A DNA stretch of 64,000 nucleotides. It comes from Xestospongia bergquistia (taxonomy: Eukaryota; Porifera; Demospongiae; Haplosclerida; Petrosiidae). Of this stretch, positions 28,001 through 43,000 are shown in pieces. Each line of letters starts with the position of its first letter. Position 1 is the stretch's first letter. The translations under genes were made by a program, and so were the position numbers. The notes beneath the pieces are model-generated. The model saw only the letters and a program-made list of their open reading frames with translations, made no database searches and had not been told where the DNA came from. The stretch spans positions 5,022,001-5,086,000 of the forward strand of contig OZ014416.1 of the NCBI GenBank assembly GCA_963965975.1, in the 5' to 3' direction.

Positions 28001-31000
28001 ATATGATGTTCATAAGATATTGTTTCGTCATCTGTACCTTGTAAGGTTGTGATTATTGTCTATTACATAAGCAGCTTGTTTGCTTGGAAGATCAGGTTTC
28101 TTTTGTTTAATCCTTACATTATTTTACTTATTTATTGATAACTGGTTACATTGACTGTATAGTTTATTGTCTAATAGTTGGGTTTTTTTTGTATTTAAAT
28201 AACCTTGTCTGTTATGTTCCTAGTATGTACGTACACCTGCACATCTTGCAGCAAGGAATGGACATAATGACACAGTAAAACTGTTAATTGAAATTGGACA
28301 AGCTGATATCAACACTAAGGATAATGTAAGTCACAGTAATTGTATTACATGACATATCATAGTACCAAGTTATGACCAATGAATTAATTCAATTTGTTTC
28401 ATTGGAGGTTAATAAATCAATAAGACACATGTTTTGATGTGTATTGCTGATTACTGAAACCTGCACTCTACAGCAACTGTTCTTTACCAGCTCAAGATTA
28501 TTTTAATATGTTTTTACAAAATATTTCAATAGTAATACTAATGTGTATTATTGATGAACTAGCAGTTAGCAAATGTGCAAAAATAGTTCTCTCATTATAT
28601 GACTTGTAACAAGACTATTCTATATTTATATATATATATATATAACACGAAAACTAACAAATAATGTTCAATGTTTCTCTCTGTTAGTCATGATACTATT
28701 AATCATAGTCATTTATCTAACAAATAGTATAATCTTATCTGATATCCATACTTTGCTTCCCTTGAGTTAGCTACCAAAACGTCTTAAAACACTTCATCAG
28801 ATACTATTTGTTGCAGTAGCTATAAACAAATTTCTCAGAAACAACTCAAATGTTTCTAGATGTTTAATTTATATGCATTCGTCAATCACTATGAAAATTT
28901 TGCAAAAATTTCTTAAACCAAATGTACTTATGAAATCATAAAATCCAAGGTATCAATGTCATCATAGAAGAAAGCAACAGCACATAATTTATTATAGTAA
29001 TAGCGCATATGTCATCATAGCAACAGTTGCTAAGCAAAAGAAAGTACATCACCATAAAATGAAGAACTATAGTAACAGCATATATGTCACCATAGCAACT
29101 GTTGCAGTAGCAAGAACATGTGTGTAATGATGGAAATTATTACCTTGATGTCTATTGCCAGGAGCGCATGAGCGTCGCTAAGTGATCCAAAGGAGCATCA
29201 AACTCCCTTAACTATCTGTTGTCGAATCAAGGCTTAGAACGTGTGTCCATATATGGACATAACTGCAAAGTCTTCTGTATTTTAATAGCTTCTGGGATGT
29301 AACCTCTTAGTTGGTGTGCTTTAAATAGATAAATTTAAGAGAAGTCAAGAAGATGGTCAAGCGACCTTCTGAAGACACGGAAGTCCCTGCTACATGAAAA
29401 CAACAGCTGAGTGTCAATGGACCCACGAATGGCTGAACAAATTGGTCATTTCAGGCTTACTGTTGGCAAACCTGGTACTTACTCAGGCTCATGTATTATG
29501 ACTTTAAGAAGTTATGTGCTGATTTCACTTCTCCTCACCCTGGGTACACAATATATCCAGGACATCTCAATGGTTGTGCAGTTGAGACTTTCTTTAGCTA
29601 GGTCAAGCATGCCACCTCAGGCCAATTATGATCACTGAACTATGCTATTACCGAAAGAAGTAGTAACTTTTCATTCTTTTAATAATGTTATAATATCAGA
29701 TAATATTAACCTTAATAGGAAAAGGAGGTTTGATAACACAGGTGAATAAAGAGATATGTTGTTCAACTCTTTCCGCCTCTTTAATGACAAAAGCCTCCAT
29801 AACTTCCATGTCTAATTCTTTTAAACATATCTTGATTTACATAACTTCTTTCATTTTTAGTTTTTTCATTTTACTCATCATTGATTATTATAATAATATT
29901 CATTGCTCCATCACGTACTTAACAGTACTTATGCTATTAAGTGTATTTTCATTATATGGAATAATCCCTGACCATGTTTCGACAATGGTTTGAATACAAA
30001 TGTCATGGCAGTTTGACGCTCCTTTGCGACGCTCATGCGCTCGTGCTATTGCCATTTAATGACTATAGTATAACAACAATTACCAAGGTCTATAGTTACC
30101 ATAGTAACATAGCTATAGCAATTAAGTATATGTCCATCACAATATCATTAATTTTCATAGTAACAGTTGTCATAAAATCGTTGCTATAGCAGAAACATAT
30201 AGATATTTTAGTATATTAATGTTACTTATAACACTATGACAATTGAGCTAATTGTTGTTTTGTAGGATTATGATTTAATATGTTTACAAACCTTGTCAAA
30301 GTCTATAAAATATCTAATTAATGACCATTATATAATTCTATACATAATTAACAACTTTTGCCCAAAAATTTTTCTCTAACAAAAAGTATAAAAAGTAGTC
30401 ACTGTGACCATTTTATACATATTTTTACACAAAACAATTTAATGCCATAGCTATTCCAAATTTGTTAAAAACAATGTCAAAATATGCTATACCTTCATTT
30501 CATATGTATTCATAAATCTGTATGAAAGATTTATAAATTTCAAAAGCATTTGTACCAATGCAATCACAAAATAGAAGGAGTCCTATAATCAGCAACAGCG
30601 TATAATTCACTATAGCAACAGTATGTAATGTCACCATAGCGCAATCACTATTGCAACAGCATTAATGTCACCATAACAACTGTTACTATAGCAAATAATA
30701 GTCATAACGGTTGTTATTAATGTTTATCAAATCTTTAATTTAACTTGCTATAAAAACAACCTAATGGCAAGCCCATTCTCATTATAGTGAGTAAATAAAA
30801 TACTTTTGGTCAACCATAGTGAATGGATCATAAAGTCACAGTTTACTTGCAATAAGAATTTTAGCACTATGTTCCCATTGTTCTTATTAGCAATGAAATG
30901 TATATACTACAATATTTATTTTTCACATTACTCTATACTCTATCAATAATTAATTCAGTAATAATATTGGTTCTCTATTATGTATTAATAGAATAGTAAA

Positions 31001-34000
31001 CTTAATATTGCTGATAGCAATAATGAAATAAACTCTGTACCTTTGTTACATACTTTGTAGTTGCATTGTTGGCTACTGAGATGAAAAATCTCCATAGATG
31101 TATCTGATATCTTTAATTATACAATTATTACATCATCAGTTCTTTAGATACATACTTGATTGAAAAAAAATGATTGTGTATGTTACATGTTGAAAGTATA
31201 ATAAGACAATTGACTAGTCCTTAAAAATTGCCACTTCCATCATTTATTCCTTGATATATCTGATCTTCAATTTGGGTTCTTCACTTCTAAATCATCATCA
31301 TTTGCTATTCCTTCACTTTCAGTATCCTCTTTAATTGTAAGTAATCTTGTTGTGTAGCATTGACTACAAGGATAGCAATAGACACTTTGTGAATTGAAAT
31401 ATCTTTGTAAAAGAGATTGTTATGTCTCAACCAATGTAATTTTTCCAGAACATAATGTCTTTAAATAGGGGAATCATGATTAGCATTATTTTGCCATAAC
31501 ATTGAATCTCATGACATTATTGTGAAGTTAATTAGGAACTTCACCTTTCAGATTCTTAGTGCCTTTCATAATCTCCTTGCACTGATTGATTCACATATCA
31601 TTAATTTCATTTCTACTTTTCTATGAACACAGTTGTTATGGACAATTAGGGTTAAAAGGAAAAGGACCACATATTCACTAGGTATTCCCCAAGATAATTA
31701 TTCCTTTTAAGTCAAAACATTTTCAATTTTACTGACAATGTCAGAACTTGCTTCCTTGAAGGAATCCTTTTGTGTAGCTCTATATTGGTAATATTGGTAA
31801 TTTTAAACAGTTCTAATTTTTCATGTACTGTGACACTATTAAATCAGCTACATCATGAAGAGCATTTTTATGATCAGAATTTCTAGCTTCAAAAAACACC
31901 TGCATTGAGTTCACCTGTTTGCTAGTCTTGTAAAGTTGTATGGTGTCTGTAGAACAAATGTATACTTATTAATACAGTCTGTATTTGTTCTTAGAGATGG
32001 CACTGAAGACTGGACATTGAATATTAATAATTGATGAACCCAAGATAGTGATGTCCCTGTTAAAGTTCACAATATTAGAGCTATTCATGTATTAAAGTAA
32101 AGATTTTCAGCACTATGTTGTCAATGTTCTTATTAGCAATGAGATGCATGTATAACATTATTTATTTTTCACATTACTATATTATAGTAATACAAATACA
32201 ACATATTTTAGAACACACTGTTGACTGTGAACCCACAAGCATTGTGAACTGTTGTATAATATAAATATATCACTATTGATTGAGAGTGTACTCATACAAC
32301 AAAGTACATGTAATATAATGTTCCAAAGATATTCTTATACCATCTGTACCTTGTAAAGTTGTCATTAATGTTTACAGCTTTTTCGATTGGAAAAACAGGA
32401 TTAGTTTCTTTAAAACTACATAACAGTGACTTCATTTAAGTAGTGTACATTTGTATAATGTATTATGATTGATGATGTGAACCATTTGCTGACATAATAA
32501 TGATGTAATGATGCTCCATTAGTACACTGGTCATACATTTCACTTCTTACTAGCGTTTGTGATATAAAAAAGCATAAATTATCTTTTATTTGTATCCTTA
32601 TATTTACTTATTTATTGATAACTGGTTACATTGACTGTATAGTTGATTGTCTAGTAGTTGTACTTTTGTAATTAAATAACCTTGTCTATTATGTTCCTAG
32701 TATGGACGTACACCTGCACATCTTGCAGCAAGGAATGGACATACTGAAACAGTAATACTGTTAATTGAAATTGGAAATGCTGATATCAACGCTAAGGATA
32801 ATGTAAGTCACAGTAATTGTATTATAAGACATATCCCAGATTTTCTTGTATATATGGTGCCCTCTCACCATGGATTCATAGAAATATTTAGCCACACTTT
32901 GTGAAAATCACACTTGTGTTCACAACACGTGTCTGATACCACACCCATTAATTAGTACTTCACACCCAATAAACACGAAAGTTAATACCCACGAAATTTA
33001 AATAATGAAGCAAAATTTTAAAAACACAAAAATTTATACACTAGAAAATTGTACTCTTACTGTAGTTTATTGTCTAATAGTTGTTCTTTTGTAATTAAAT
33101 AACCTTGTCTGTTATGTTCCTAGTATAGACGTACACCTGCACATCTTGCAGCAATGAAGGGACATACTGACACAGTAAAACTGTTAATTGAAATTGGACA
33201 AGATGATACCAATTTTAAAGATAATGTAAGTCACAGTAATTGTATTACAAGACATATCATTGTACCAAATTATGACCAATGAATTAATTAAAATTACTTC
33301 ATTTGAGGTTAATAAATCAATAAGACACATGTTTTGATGTGTATTACTGATTACTGAAACCTGCACTCTACAGCAACTGTTCTTTACCAGCTCATGATTA
33401 TTTTAATATGTTTTTACCAAACATTTCAATAATAATAATACTAATGTGTATTATTAATAATTTTAATTAGCAAATGTGCTAAAATTGTACCATTATGCCT
33501 TATGTTAACAACAAAAACTTTTTGTAATTATTTTAGCAGAAACTGTTTATTGACATAACTATTCCAAATTTCTTAGAAACAATGCCAAAAGTTTCTAGAT
33601 GTTTAACTGTATGTATTTATCAATCACCATGAAAATTTTCCAAAAGTTTCTTAAACCAATTGTACCCATTAAATAATAAAATCCAATGTATCATGTCATC
33701 ATAGAAGAAAGCAACAGCACATTATTTATTATAGCAACAGCACATATGTCATCATAGCAACAGTTACTAAGCGAAAGAAAGTATGTCACCATAAAATGAA
33801 TTACTCAGTAACAGCAAATATGTTGCCATAGCAACTGTTGCTATAGCAATAACACATGAGTATAAACAACTATAGCATAACAAGAATAAACAATGTCATA
33901 GTTACCATAGCAATTAGGTATGCATCTATCATGATAGCAATGATCTCCATGGTAACAGTAGTCATAAGATCATTGCCATAGCAACAACATATAGATATAT

Positions 34001-37000
34001 TATTGTATTAATGTTACATATAACACTATGACAATTGAGCAAATTGTTGTTTTAAGATGAAAATTATAGCACTGTGCTTTCATATGTTTACAAACTTTAT
34101 CAAAACTTATAAAATATTTAATTATTGACCATTATTTAATATCTATTCATAGTTGGCAAGTTTTGCCAAAAAATGATTTACTAACAAAAAGTATAACATA
34201 TAGTTACTGTGACCTTTTTATATATATTTTGGCACAAAACAATTTATTACCATAATTATTCAAATTTTGTTGAAAACAATGCTAAAACATACTATATCTT
34301 TAATTCATATATATTCATCAAACTCTATGAAAGATTTATAAATTTCAAAAGCAATTGTACCAATGAAATCACAATATATAAGGAGTCATACAATAAGCAA
34401 CAGCATATAATTCACTATATCAATGGTATGTAATGTCACCATAGCAACAGTCACTATAGCAACAGCATTTATTTCACCATAGCAACTGTACTATAGTGTG
34501 ACAGTGTTTGTTATTAATGACTATCAAATCCCACAATCTACTTAAAAATAATGCCATTTTGATCATTGACCACACCCAGTATACATGTGAACAATTCCAG
34601 TGGTCAGTGGTATCCTTATACTTCATTTATAGACAATAGAGCTAACTTAAAGTATACATTCTCAGGTGATTTTTGAAATTATCAGTAGATACGCAAGTTA
34701 AAAGGGATCAATACCGTACTTGAAATTTTGAAATCTGATGTGTAATAAGGAAGTTACAGCGAAAAAACAAAGTGCAAGGTGAACGCGAATGGACTTTAGT
34801 TACATTGACTATATAGTTTACTGTCTAATAGTTTATGTACATAAGATGTTCATAAGATATTGTTTCGTCATCTGTACATTGTAAGGTTGTGATTATTGTC
34901 TATTACATAAGCAGCTTGTTTGCTTGGAAGATTAGATTTCTTTTGTTTAATCCTTATATTATTTTACTTATTTATTGATAACTGGTTACATTGGCTGTAT
35001 AGTTTATTGCCTAATAGTTGTTCTTTTGTAATTAAATAACCTAGTCTATTATGTTCCTAGTATGGACGTACACCTGCACATCTTGCAGCAATGAATGGAC
35101 ATACTGACACAGTAAAACTGTTAATTGAAATTGGACAAGATGATACCAATTTTAAAGATAATGTAAGTCAAAGTAATTGTATTACAAGACATATCATTGT
35201 ACCAAGTTATGACCAATGAATTAATTCAATTTATTTCATTTGAGGTTAATAAATCAATAAGACACATGTTTTGATGTGTATTGCTGATTACTGAAACCTG
35301 CACTCTACAGCAACTGTTCTTTACCAGCTCATGATTATTTTAATATGTTTTTACCAAACATTTCAATAATAATAATACTAATGTGTATTATTGATGAACT
35401 AGCAGTTAGCAAATGTGCAAAAATAGTTCTCTCATTATATGACTTGCAACAAGACTATTCTATATTTATATATATATATATAACACGAAAACTAACAAAT
35501 AATGTTCAATGTTTCTCTCTGTTAGTCATGATACTATTAATCATAGTCATTTATCTAACAAATAGTATAATCTTATCTGATATCCATACTTTGCTTCCCT
35601 TGAGTTAGCTACCAAAACGTCTTAAAACACTTCATCAGATACTATTTGTTGCAGTAGCTATAAACAAATTTCTCAGAAACAACTCAAATGTTTCTAGATG
35701 TTTAATTTATATGCATTCGTCAATCACTATGAAAATTTTGCAAAAATTTCTTAAACCAAATGTACTTATGAAATCATAAAATCCAAGGTATCAATGTCAT
35801 CATAGAAGAAAGCAACAGCACATAATTTATTATAGTAATAGCGCATATGTCATCATAGCAACAGTTGCTAAGCAAAAGAAAGTACATCACCATAAAATGA
35901 AGAACTATAGTAACAGCATATATGTCACCATAGCAACTGTTGCAGTAGCAAGAACATGTGTGTAATGATGGAAATTATTACCTTGATGTCTATTGCCAGG
36001 AGCGCATGAGCGTCGCTAAGTGATCCAAAGGAGCATCAAACTCCCTTAACTATCTGTTGTCGAATCAAGGCTTAGAACGTGTGTCCATATATGGACATAA
36101 CTGCAAAGTCTTCTGTATTTTAATAGCTTCTGGGCTGTAACCTCTTAGTTGGTGTGCTTTAAATAGATAAATTTAAGAGAAGTCAAGAAGATGGTCAAGC
36201 GACCTTCTGAAGACACGGAAGTCCCTGCAACATGAAAACAACAGCTGAGTGTCAATGGACCCACGAATGGCTGAACAAATTGGTCATTTCAGGCTTACTG
36301 TTGGCAAACCTGGTACTTACTCAGGCTCATGTATTATGACTTTAAGAAGTTATGTGCTGATTTCACTTCTCCTCACCCTGGGTACACAATATATCCAGGA
36401 CATCTCAATGGTTGTGCAGTTGAGACTTTCTTTAGCTAGGTCAAGCATGCCACCTCAGGCCAATTATGATCACTGAACTATGCTATTACCGAAAGAAGTA
36501 GTAACTTTTCATTCTTTTAATAATGTTATAATATCAGATAATATTAACCTTAATAGGAAAAGGAGGTTTGATAACACAGGTGAATAAAGAGATATGTTGT
36601 TCAACTCTTTCCGCCTCTTTAATGACAAAAGCCTCCATAACTTCCATGTCTAATTCTTTTAAACATATCTTGATTTACATAACTTCTTTCATTTTTAGTT
36701 TTTTCATTTTACTCATCATTGATTATTATAATAATATTCATTGCTCCATCACGTACTTAACAGTACTTATGCTATTAAGTGTATTTTCATTATATGGAAT
36801 AATCCCTGACCATGTTTCGACAATGGTTTGAATACAAATGTCATGGCAGTTTGACGCTCCTTTGCGACGCTCATGCGCTCGTGCTATTGCCATTTAATGA
36901 CTATAGTATAACAACAATTACCAAGGTCTATAGTTACCATAGTAACATAGCTATAGCAATTAAGTATATGTCCATCACAATATCATTAATTTTCATAGTA

Positions 37001-40000
37001 ACAGTTGTCATAAAATCGTTGCTATAGCAGAAACATATAGATATTTTAGTATATTAATGTTACTTATAACACTATGACAATTGAGTTAATTGTTGTTTTG
37101 TAGGATTATGATTTAATATGTTTACAAACCTTGTCAAAGTCTATAAAATATCTAATTAATGACCATTATATAATTCTATACATAATTAACAACTTTTGCC
37201 CAAAAATTTTTCTCTAACAAAAAGTATAAAAAGTAGTCACTGTGACCATTTTATACATATTTTTACACAAAACAATTTAATGCCATAGCTATTCCAAATT
37301 TGTTAAAAACAATGTCAAAATATGCTATACCTTCATTTCATATGTATTCATAAATCTGTATGAAAGATTTATAAATTTCAAAAGCATTTGTACCAATGCA
37401 ATCACAAAATAGAAGGAGTCCTATAATCAGCAACAGCGTATAATTCACTATAGCAACAGTATGTAATGTCACCATAGCGCAATCACTATTGCAACAGCAT
37501 TAATGTCACCATAACAACTGTTACTATAGCAAATAATAGTCATAACGGTTGTTATTAATGTTTATCAAATCTTTAATTTAACTTGCTATAAAAACAACCT
37601 AATGGCAAGCCCATTCTCATTATAGTGAGTAAATAAAATACTTTTGGTCAACCATAGTGAATGGATCATAAAGTCACAGTTTACTTGCAATAAGAATTTT
37701 AGCACTATGTTCCCATTGTTCTTATTAGCAATGAAATGTATATACTACAATATTTATTTTTCACATTACTCTATACTCTATCAATAATTAATTCAGTAAT
37801 AATATTGGTTCTCTATTATGTATTAATAGAATAGTAAACTTAATATTGCTGATAGCAATAATGAAATAAACTCTGTACCTTTGTTACATACTTTGTAGTT
37901 GCATTGTTGGCTACTGAGATGAAAAATCTCCATAGATGTATCTGATATCTTTAATTATACAATTATTACATCATCAGTTTTTTAGATACATACTTGATTG
38001 AAAAAAATGATTGTCTATGTTACTAGTTACCATAGCAATTAGGTATGCATCTATCATGATAGCAATGATCTCCATGGTAACAGTAGTCATAAGATCATTG
38101 CCATAGCAACAACATATAGATATATTATTGTATTAATGTTACATATAACACTATGACAATTGAGCAAATTGTTGTTTTAAGATGAAAATTATAGCACTAT
38201 GCTTTCATATGTTTACAAACTTTATCAAAACTTATAAAATATTTAATTATTGACCATTATTTAATATCTATTCATAGTTGGCAAGTTTTGCCAAAAAATG
38301 ATTTACTAACAAAAAGTATAACATATAGTTACTGTGACCTTTTTATATATATTTTGGCACAAAACAATTTATTACCATAATTATTCAAATTTTGTTGAAA
38401 ACAATGCTAAAACATACTATATCTTTAATTCATATATATTCATCAAACTCTATGAAAGATTTATAAATTTCAAAAGCAATTGTACCAATGAAATCACAAT
38501 ATATAAGGAGTCATACAATAAGCAACAGCATATAATTCACTATATCAATGGTATGTAATGTCACCATAGCAACAGTCACTATAGCAACAGCATTTATTTC
38601 ACCATAGCAACTGTACTATAGTGTGACAGTGTTTGTTATTAATGACTATCAAATCCCACAATCTACTTAAAAATAATGCCATTTTGATCATTGACCACAC
38701 CCAGTATACATGTGAACAATTCCAGTGGTCAGTGGTATCCTTATACTTCATTTATAGACAATAGAGCTAACTTAAAGTATACATTCTCAGGTGATTTTTG
38801 AAATTATCAGTAGATACGCAAGTTAAAAGGGATCAATACCGTACTTGAAATTTTGAAATCTGATGTGTAATAAGGAAGTTACAGCGAAAAAACAAAGTGC
38901 AAGGTGAACGCGAATGGACTTTAGTTACATTGACTATATAGTTTACTGTCTAATAGTTTATGTACATAAGATGTTCATAAGATATTGTTTCGTCATCTGT
39001 ACATTGTAAGGTTGTGATTATTGTCTATTACATAAGCAGCTTGTTTGCTTGGAAGATTAGATTTCTTTTGTTTAATCCTTATATTATTTTACTTATTTAT
39101 TGATAACTGGTTACATTGGCTGTATAGTTTATTGCCTAATAGTTGTTCTTTTGTAATTAAATAACCTAGTCTATTATGTTCCTAGTATGGACGTACACCT
39201 GCACATCTTGCAGCAATGAATGGACATACTGACACAGTAAAACTGTTAATTGAAATTGGACAAGATGATACCAATTTTAAAGATAATGTAAGTCAAAGTA
39301 ATTGTATTACAAGACATATCATTGTACCAAGTTATGACCAATGAATTAATTCAATTTATTTCATTTGAGGTTAATAAATCAATAAGACACATGTTTTGAT
39401 GTGTATTGCTGATTACTGAAACCTGCACTCTACAGCAACTGTTCTTTACCAGCTCATGATTATTTTAATATGTTTTTACCAAACATTTCAATAATAATAA
39501 TACTAATGTGTATTATTGATGAACTAGCAGTTAGCAAATGTGCAAAAATAGTTCTCTCATTATATGACTTGCAACAAGACTATTCTATATTTATATATAT
39601 ATATATAACACGAAAACTAACAAATAATGTTCAATGTTTCTCTCTGTTAGTCATGATACTATTAATCATAGTCATTTATCTAACAAATAGTATAATCTTA
39701 TCTGATATCCATACTTTGCTTCCCTTGAGTTAGCTACCAAAACGTCTTAAAACACTTCATCAGATACTATTTGTTGCAGTAGCTATAAACAAATTTCTCA
39801 GAAACAACTCAAATGTTTCTAGATGTTTAATTTATATGCATTCGTCAATCACTATGAAAATTTTGCAAAAATTTCTTAAACCAAATGTACTTATGAAATC
39901 ATAAAATCCAAGGTATCAATGTCATCATAGAAGAAAGCAACAGCACATAATTTATTATAGTAATAGCGCATATGTCATCATAGCAACAGTTGCTAAACAA

Positions 40001-43000
40001 AAGAAAGTACATCACCATAAAATGAAGAACTATAGTAACAGCATATATGTCACCATAGCAACTGTTGCAGTAGCAAGAACATGTGTGTAATGATGGAAAT
40101 TATTACCTTGATGTCTATTGCCAGGAGCGCATGAGCGTCACTAAGTGATCCAAAGGAGCATCAAACTCCCTTAACTATCTGTTGTCGAATCAAGGCTTAG
40201 AATGTGTGTCCATATATGGACATAACTGCAAAGTCTTCTGTATTTTAATAGCTTCTGGGCTGTAACCTCTTAGTTGGTGTGCTTTAAATAGATAAATTTA
40301 AGAGAAGTCAAGAAGATGGTCAAGCGACCTTCTGAAGACACGGAAGTCCCTGCTACATGAAAACAACAGCTGAGTGTCAATGGACCCACGAATGGCTGAA
40401 CAAATTGGTCATTTCAGGCTTACTGTTGGCAAACCTGGTACTTACTCAGGCTCATGTATTATGACTTTAAGAAGTTATGTGCTGATTTCACTTCTCCTCA
40501 CCCTGGGTACACAATATATCCAGGACATCTCAATGGTTGTGCAGTTGAGACTTTCTTTAGCTAGGTCAAGCATGCCACCTCAGGCCAATTATGATCACTG
40601 AACTATGCTATTACCGAAAGAAGTAGTAACTTTTCATTCTTTTAATAATGTTATAATATCAGATAATATTAACCTTAATAGGAAAAGGAGGTTTGATAAC
40701 ACAGGTGAATAAAGAGATATGTTGTTCAACTCTTTCCGCCTCTTTAATGACAAAAGCCTCCATAACTTCCATGTCTAATTCTTTTAAACATATCTTGATT
40801 TACATAACTTCTTTCATTTTTAGTTTTTTCATTTTACTCATCATTGATTATTATAATAATATTCATTGCTCCATCACGTACTTAACAGTACTTATGCTAT
40901 TAAGTGTATTTTCATTATATGGAATAATCCCTGACCATGTTTCGACAATGGTTTGAATACAAATGTCATGGCAGTTTGACGCTCCTTTGCGACGCTCATG
41001 CGCTCGTGCTATTGCCATTTAATGACTATAGTATAACAACAATTACCAAGGTCTATAGTTACCATAGTAACATAGCTATAGCAATTAAGTATATGTCCAT
41101 CACAATATCATTAATTTTCATAGTAACAGTTGTCATAAAATCGTTGCTATAGCAAAAACATATAGATATTTTAGTATATTAATGTTACTTATAACACTAT
41201 GACAATTGAGTTAATTGTTGTTTTGTAGGATTATGATTTAATATGTTTACAAACCTTGTCAAAGTCTATAAAATATCTAATTAATGACCATTATATAATT
41301 CTATACATAATTAACAACTTTTGCCCAAAAATTTTTCTCTAACAAAAAGTATAAAAAGTAGTCACTGTGACCATTTTATACATATTTTTACACAAAACAA
41401 TTTAATGCCATAGCTATTCCAAATTTGTTAAAAACAATGTCAAAATATGCTATACCTTCATTTCATATGTATTCATAAATCTGTATGAAAGATTTATAAA
41501 TTTCAAAAGCATTTGTACCAATGCAATCACAAAATAGAAGGAGTCCTATAATCAGCAACAGCGTATAATTCACTATAGCAACAGTATGTAATGTCACCAT
41601 AGCGCAATCACTATTGCAACAGCATTAATGTCACCATAACAACTGTTACTATAGCAAATAATAGTCATAACGGTTGTTATTAATGTTTATCAAATCTTTA
41701 ATTTAACTTGCTATAAAAACAACCTAATGGCAAGCCCATTCTCATTATAGTGAGTAAATAAAATACTTTTGGTCAACCATAGTGAATGGATCATAAAGTC
41801 ACAGTTTACTTGCAATAAGAATTTTAGCACTATGTTCCCATTGTTCTTATTAGCAATGAAATGTATATACTACAATATTTATTTTTCACATTACTCTATA
41901 CTCTATCAATAATTAATTCAGTAATAATATTGGTTCTCTATTATGTATTAATAGAATAGTAAACTTAATATTGCTGATAGCAATAATGAAATAAACTCTG
42001 TACCTTTGTTACATACTTTGTAGTTGCATTGTTGGCTACTGAGATGAAAAATCTCCATAGATGTATCTGATATCTTTAATTATACAATTATTACATCATC
42101 AGTTTTTTAGATACATACTTGATTGAAAAAAATGATTGTCTATGTTACATGTTCAAAGTATAATAAGAAAATTGACTAGTCCTTAAAAATTTCCACTTCC
42201 ATCATTTATTCCTTGATATAACTGATCTTCAATTTGGTTCTTAACTTCTAAATTATCATCATTTGCTATTCTTTAACTTTCAGTATCCTCGTTAATTGTA
42301 AGTAATCTTGTTGTGTGTCATTGACTACAAGGATAGTAATAGACACTTAGTGAATTAAAATATCTTTGTAAAACAGATTGTTATGTTTCAACCAATATAA
42401 TTTTTCCAGAACATAATGTCTTTAAATATGGGAGTCATGATTAGCATTATTTTGCCATAACATTGAATCTCATGACATTATTGTAAAGTTAATTGGGAAC
42501 TTCACCTTTCAGATTCTTCAGATCCTTTCATAATCTCCTTGCACTGATTGATTCACATATCATTAATTTCATTTTCTACTTTTCTATGAACACAGTTGTT
42601 ATGGACAATTAGGGTTAAAAGGAAAAAGAAAATAGGACCACATATTCACTAGGTATTCCCCAACATAATTATTCCTTTTAAGTCAAAACATTTTCAATTT
42701 TACTGACAATGTCAGAACTTGCTTCCTTGAAGTAATCCTTTTGTACAGCTCTTTATTGGTAATATTGGTAATTTTTTCAGTCTTCCTATATTTCATTTCA
42801 GTGAGGTCCTTGATAAAGGTGTCTTACAGTATCAACACAGGGACAATGGTTTTATGTGGTAATGTAGTCATCTGTAACCGAAGATATGTTTTCTTTGAGT
42901 TTACTAGTAGCCACTAAACCATGTACTAGACATGACCTACATCACTTTCTCTGTCAGTTCTAAGGAGTCAGTTAACTTTCTTTCTCCAATATCAAAATTA

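Noticed and set aside
29730-30189. Open frames of 87 and 71 codons, repeated in three places
   Set aside because: They lie inside or next to the P-like element and are repeated only because the segment was duplicated; hydrophobic A+T-rich chance frames.
34209-34433. 74-codon open frame, repeated at 38,334
   Set aside because: Intronic, A+T-rich, and its second copy is due to the 4,125-bp duplication.
35345-35608. 87-codon open frame with Ile-Tyr repeats, repeated at 39,470
   Set aside because: Runs through a TA microsatellite; the copy after exon 15 is broken by a stop.
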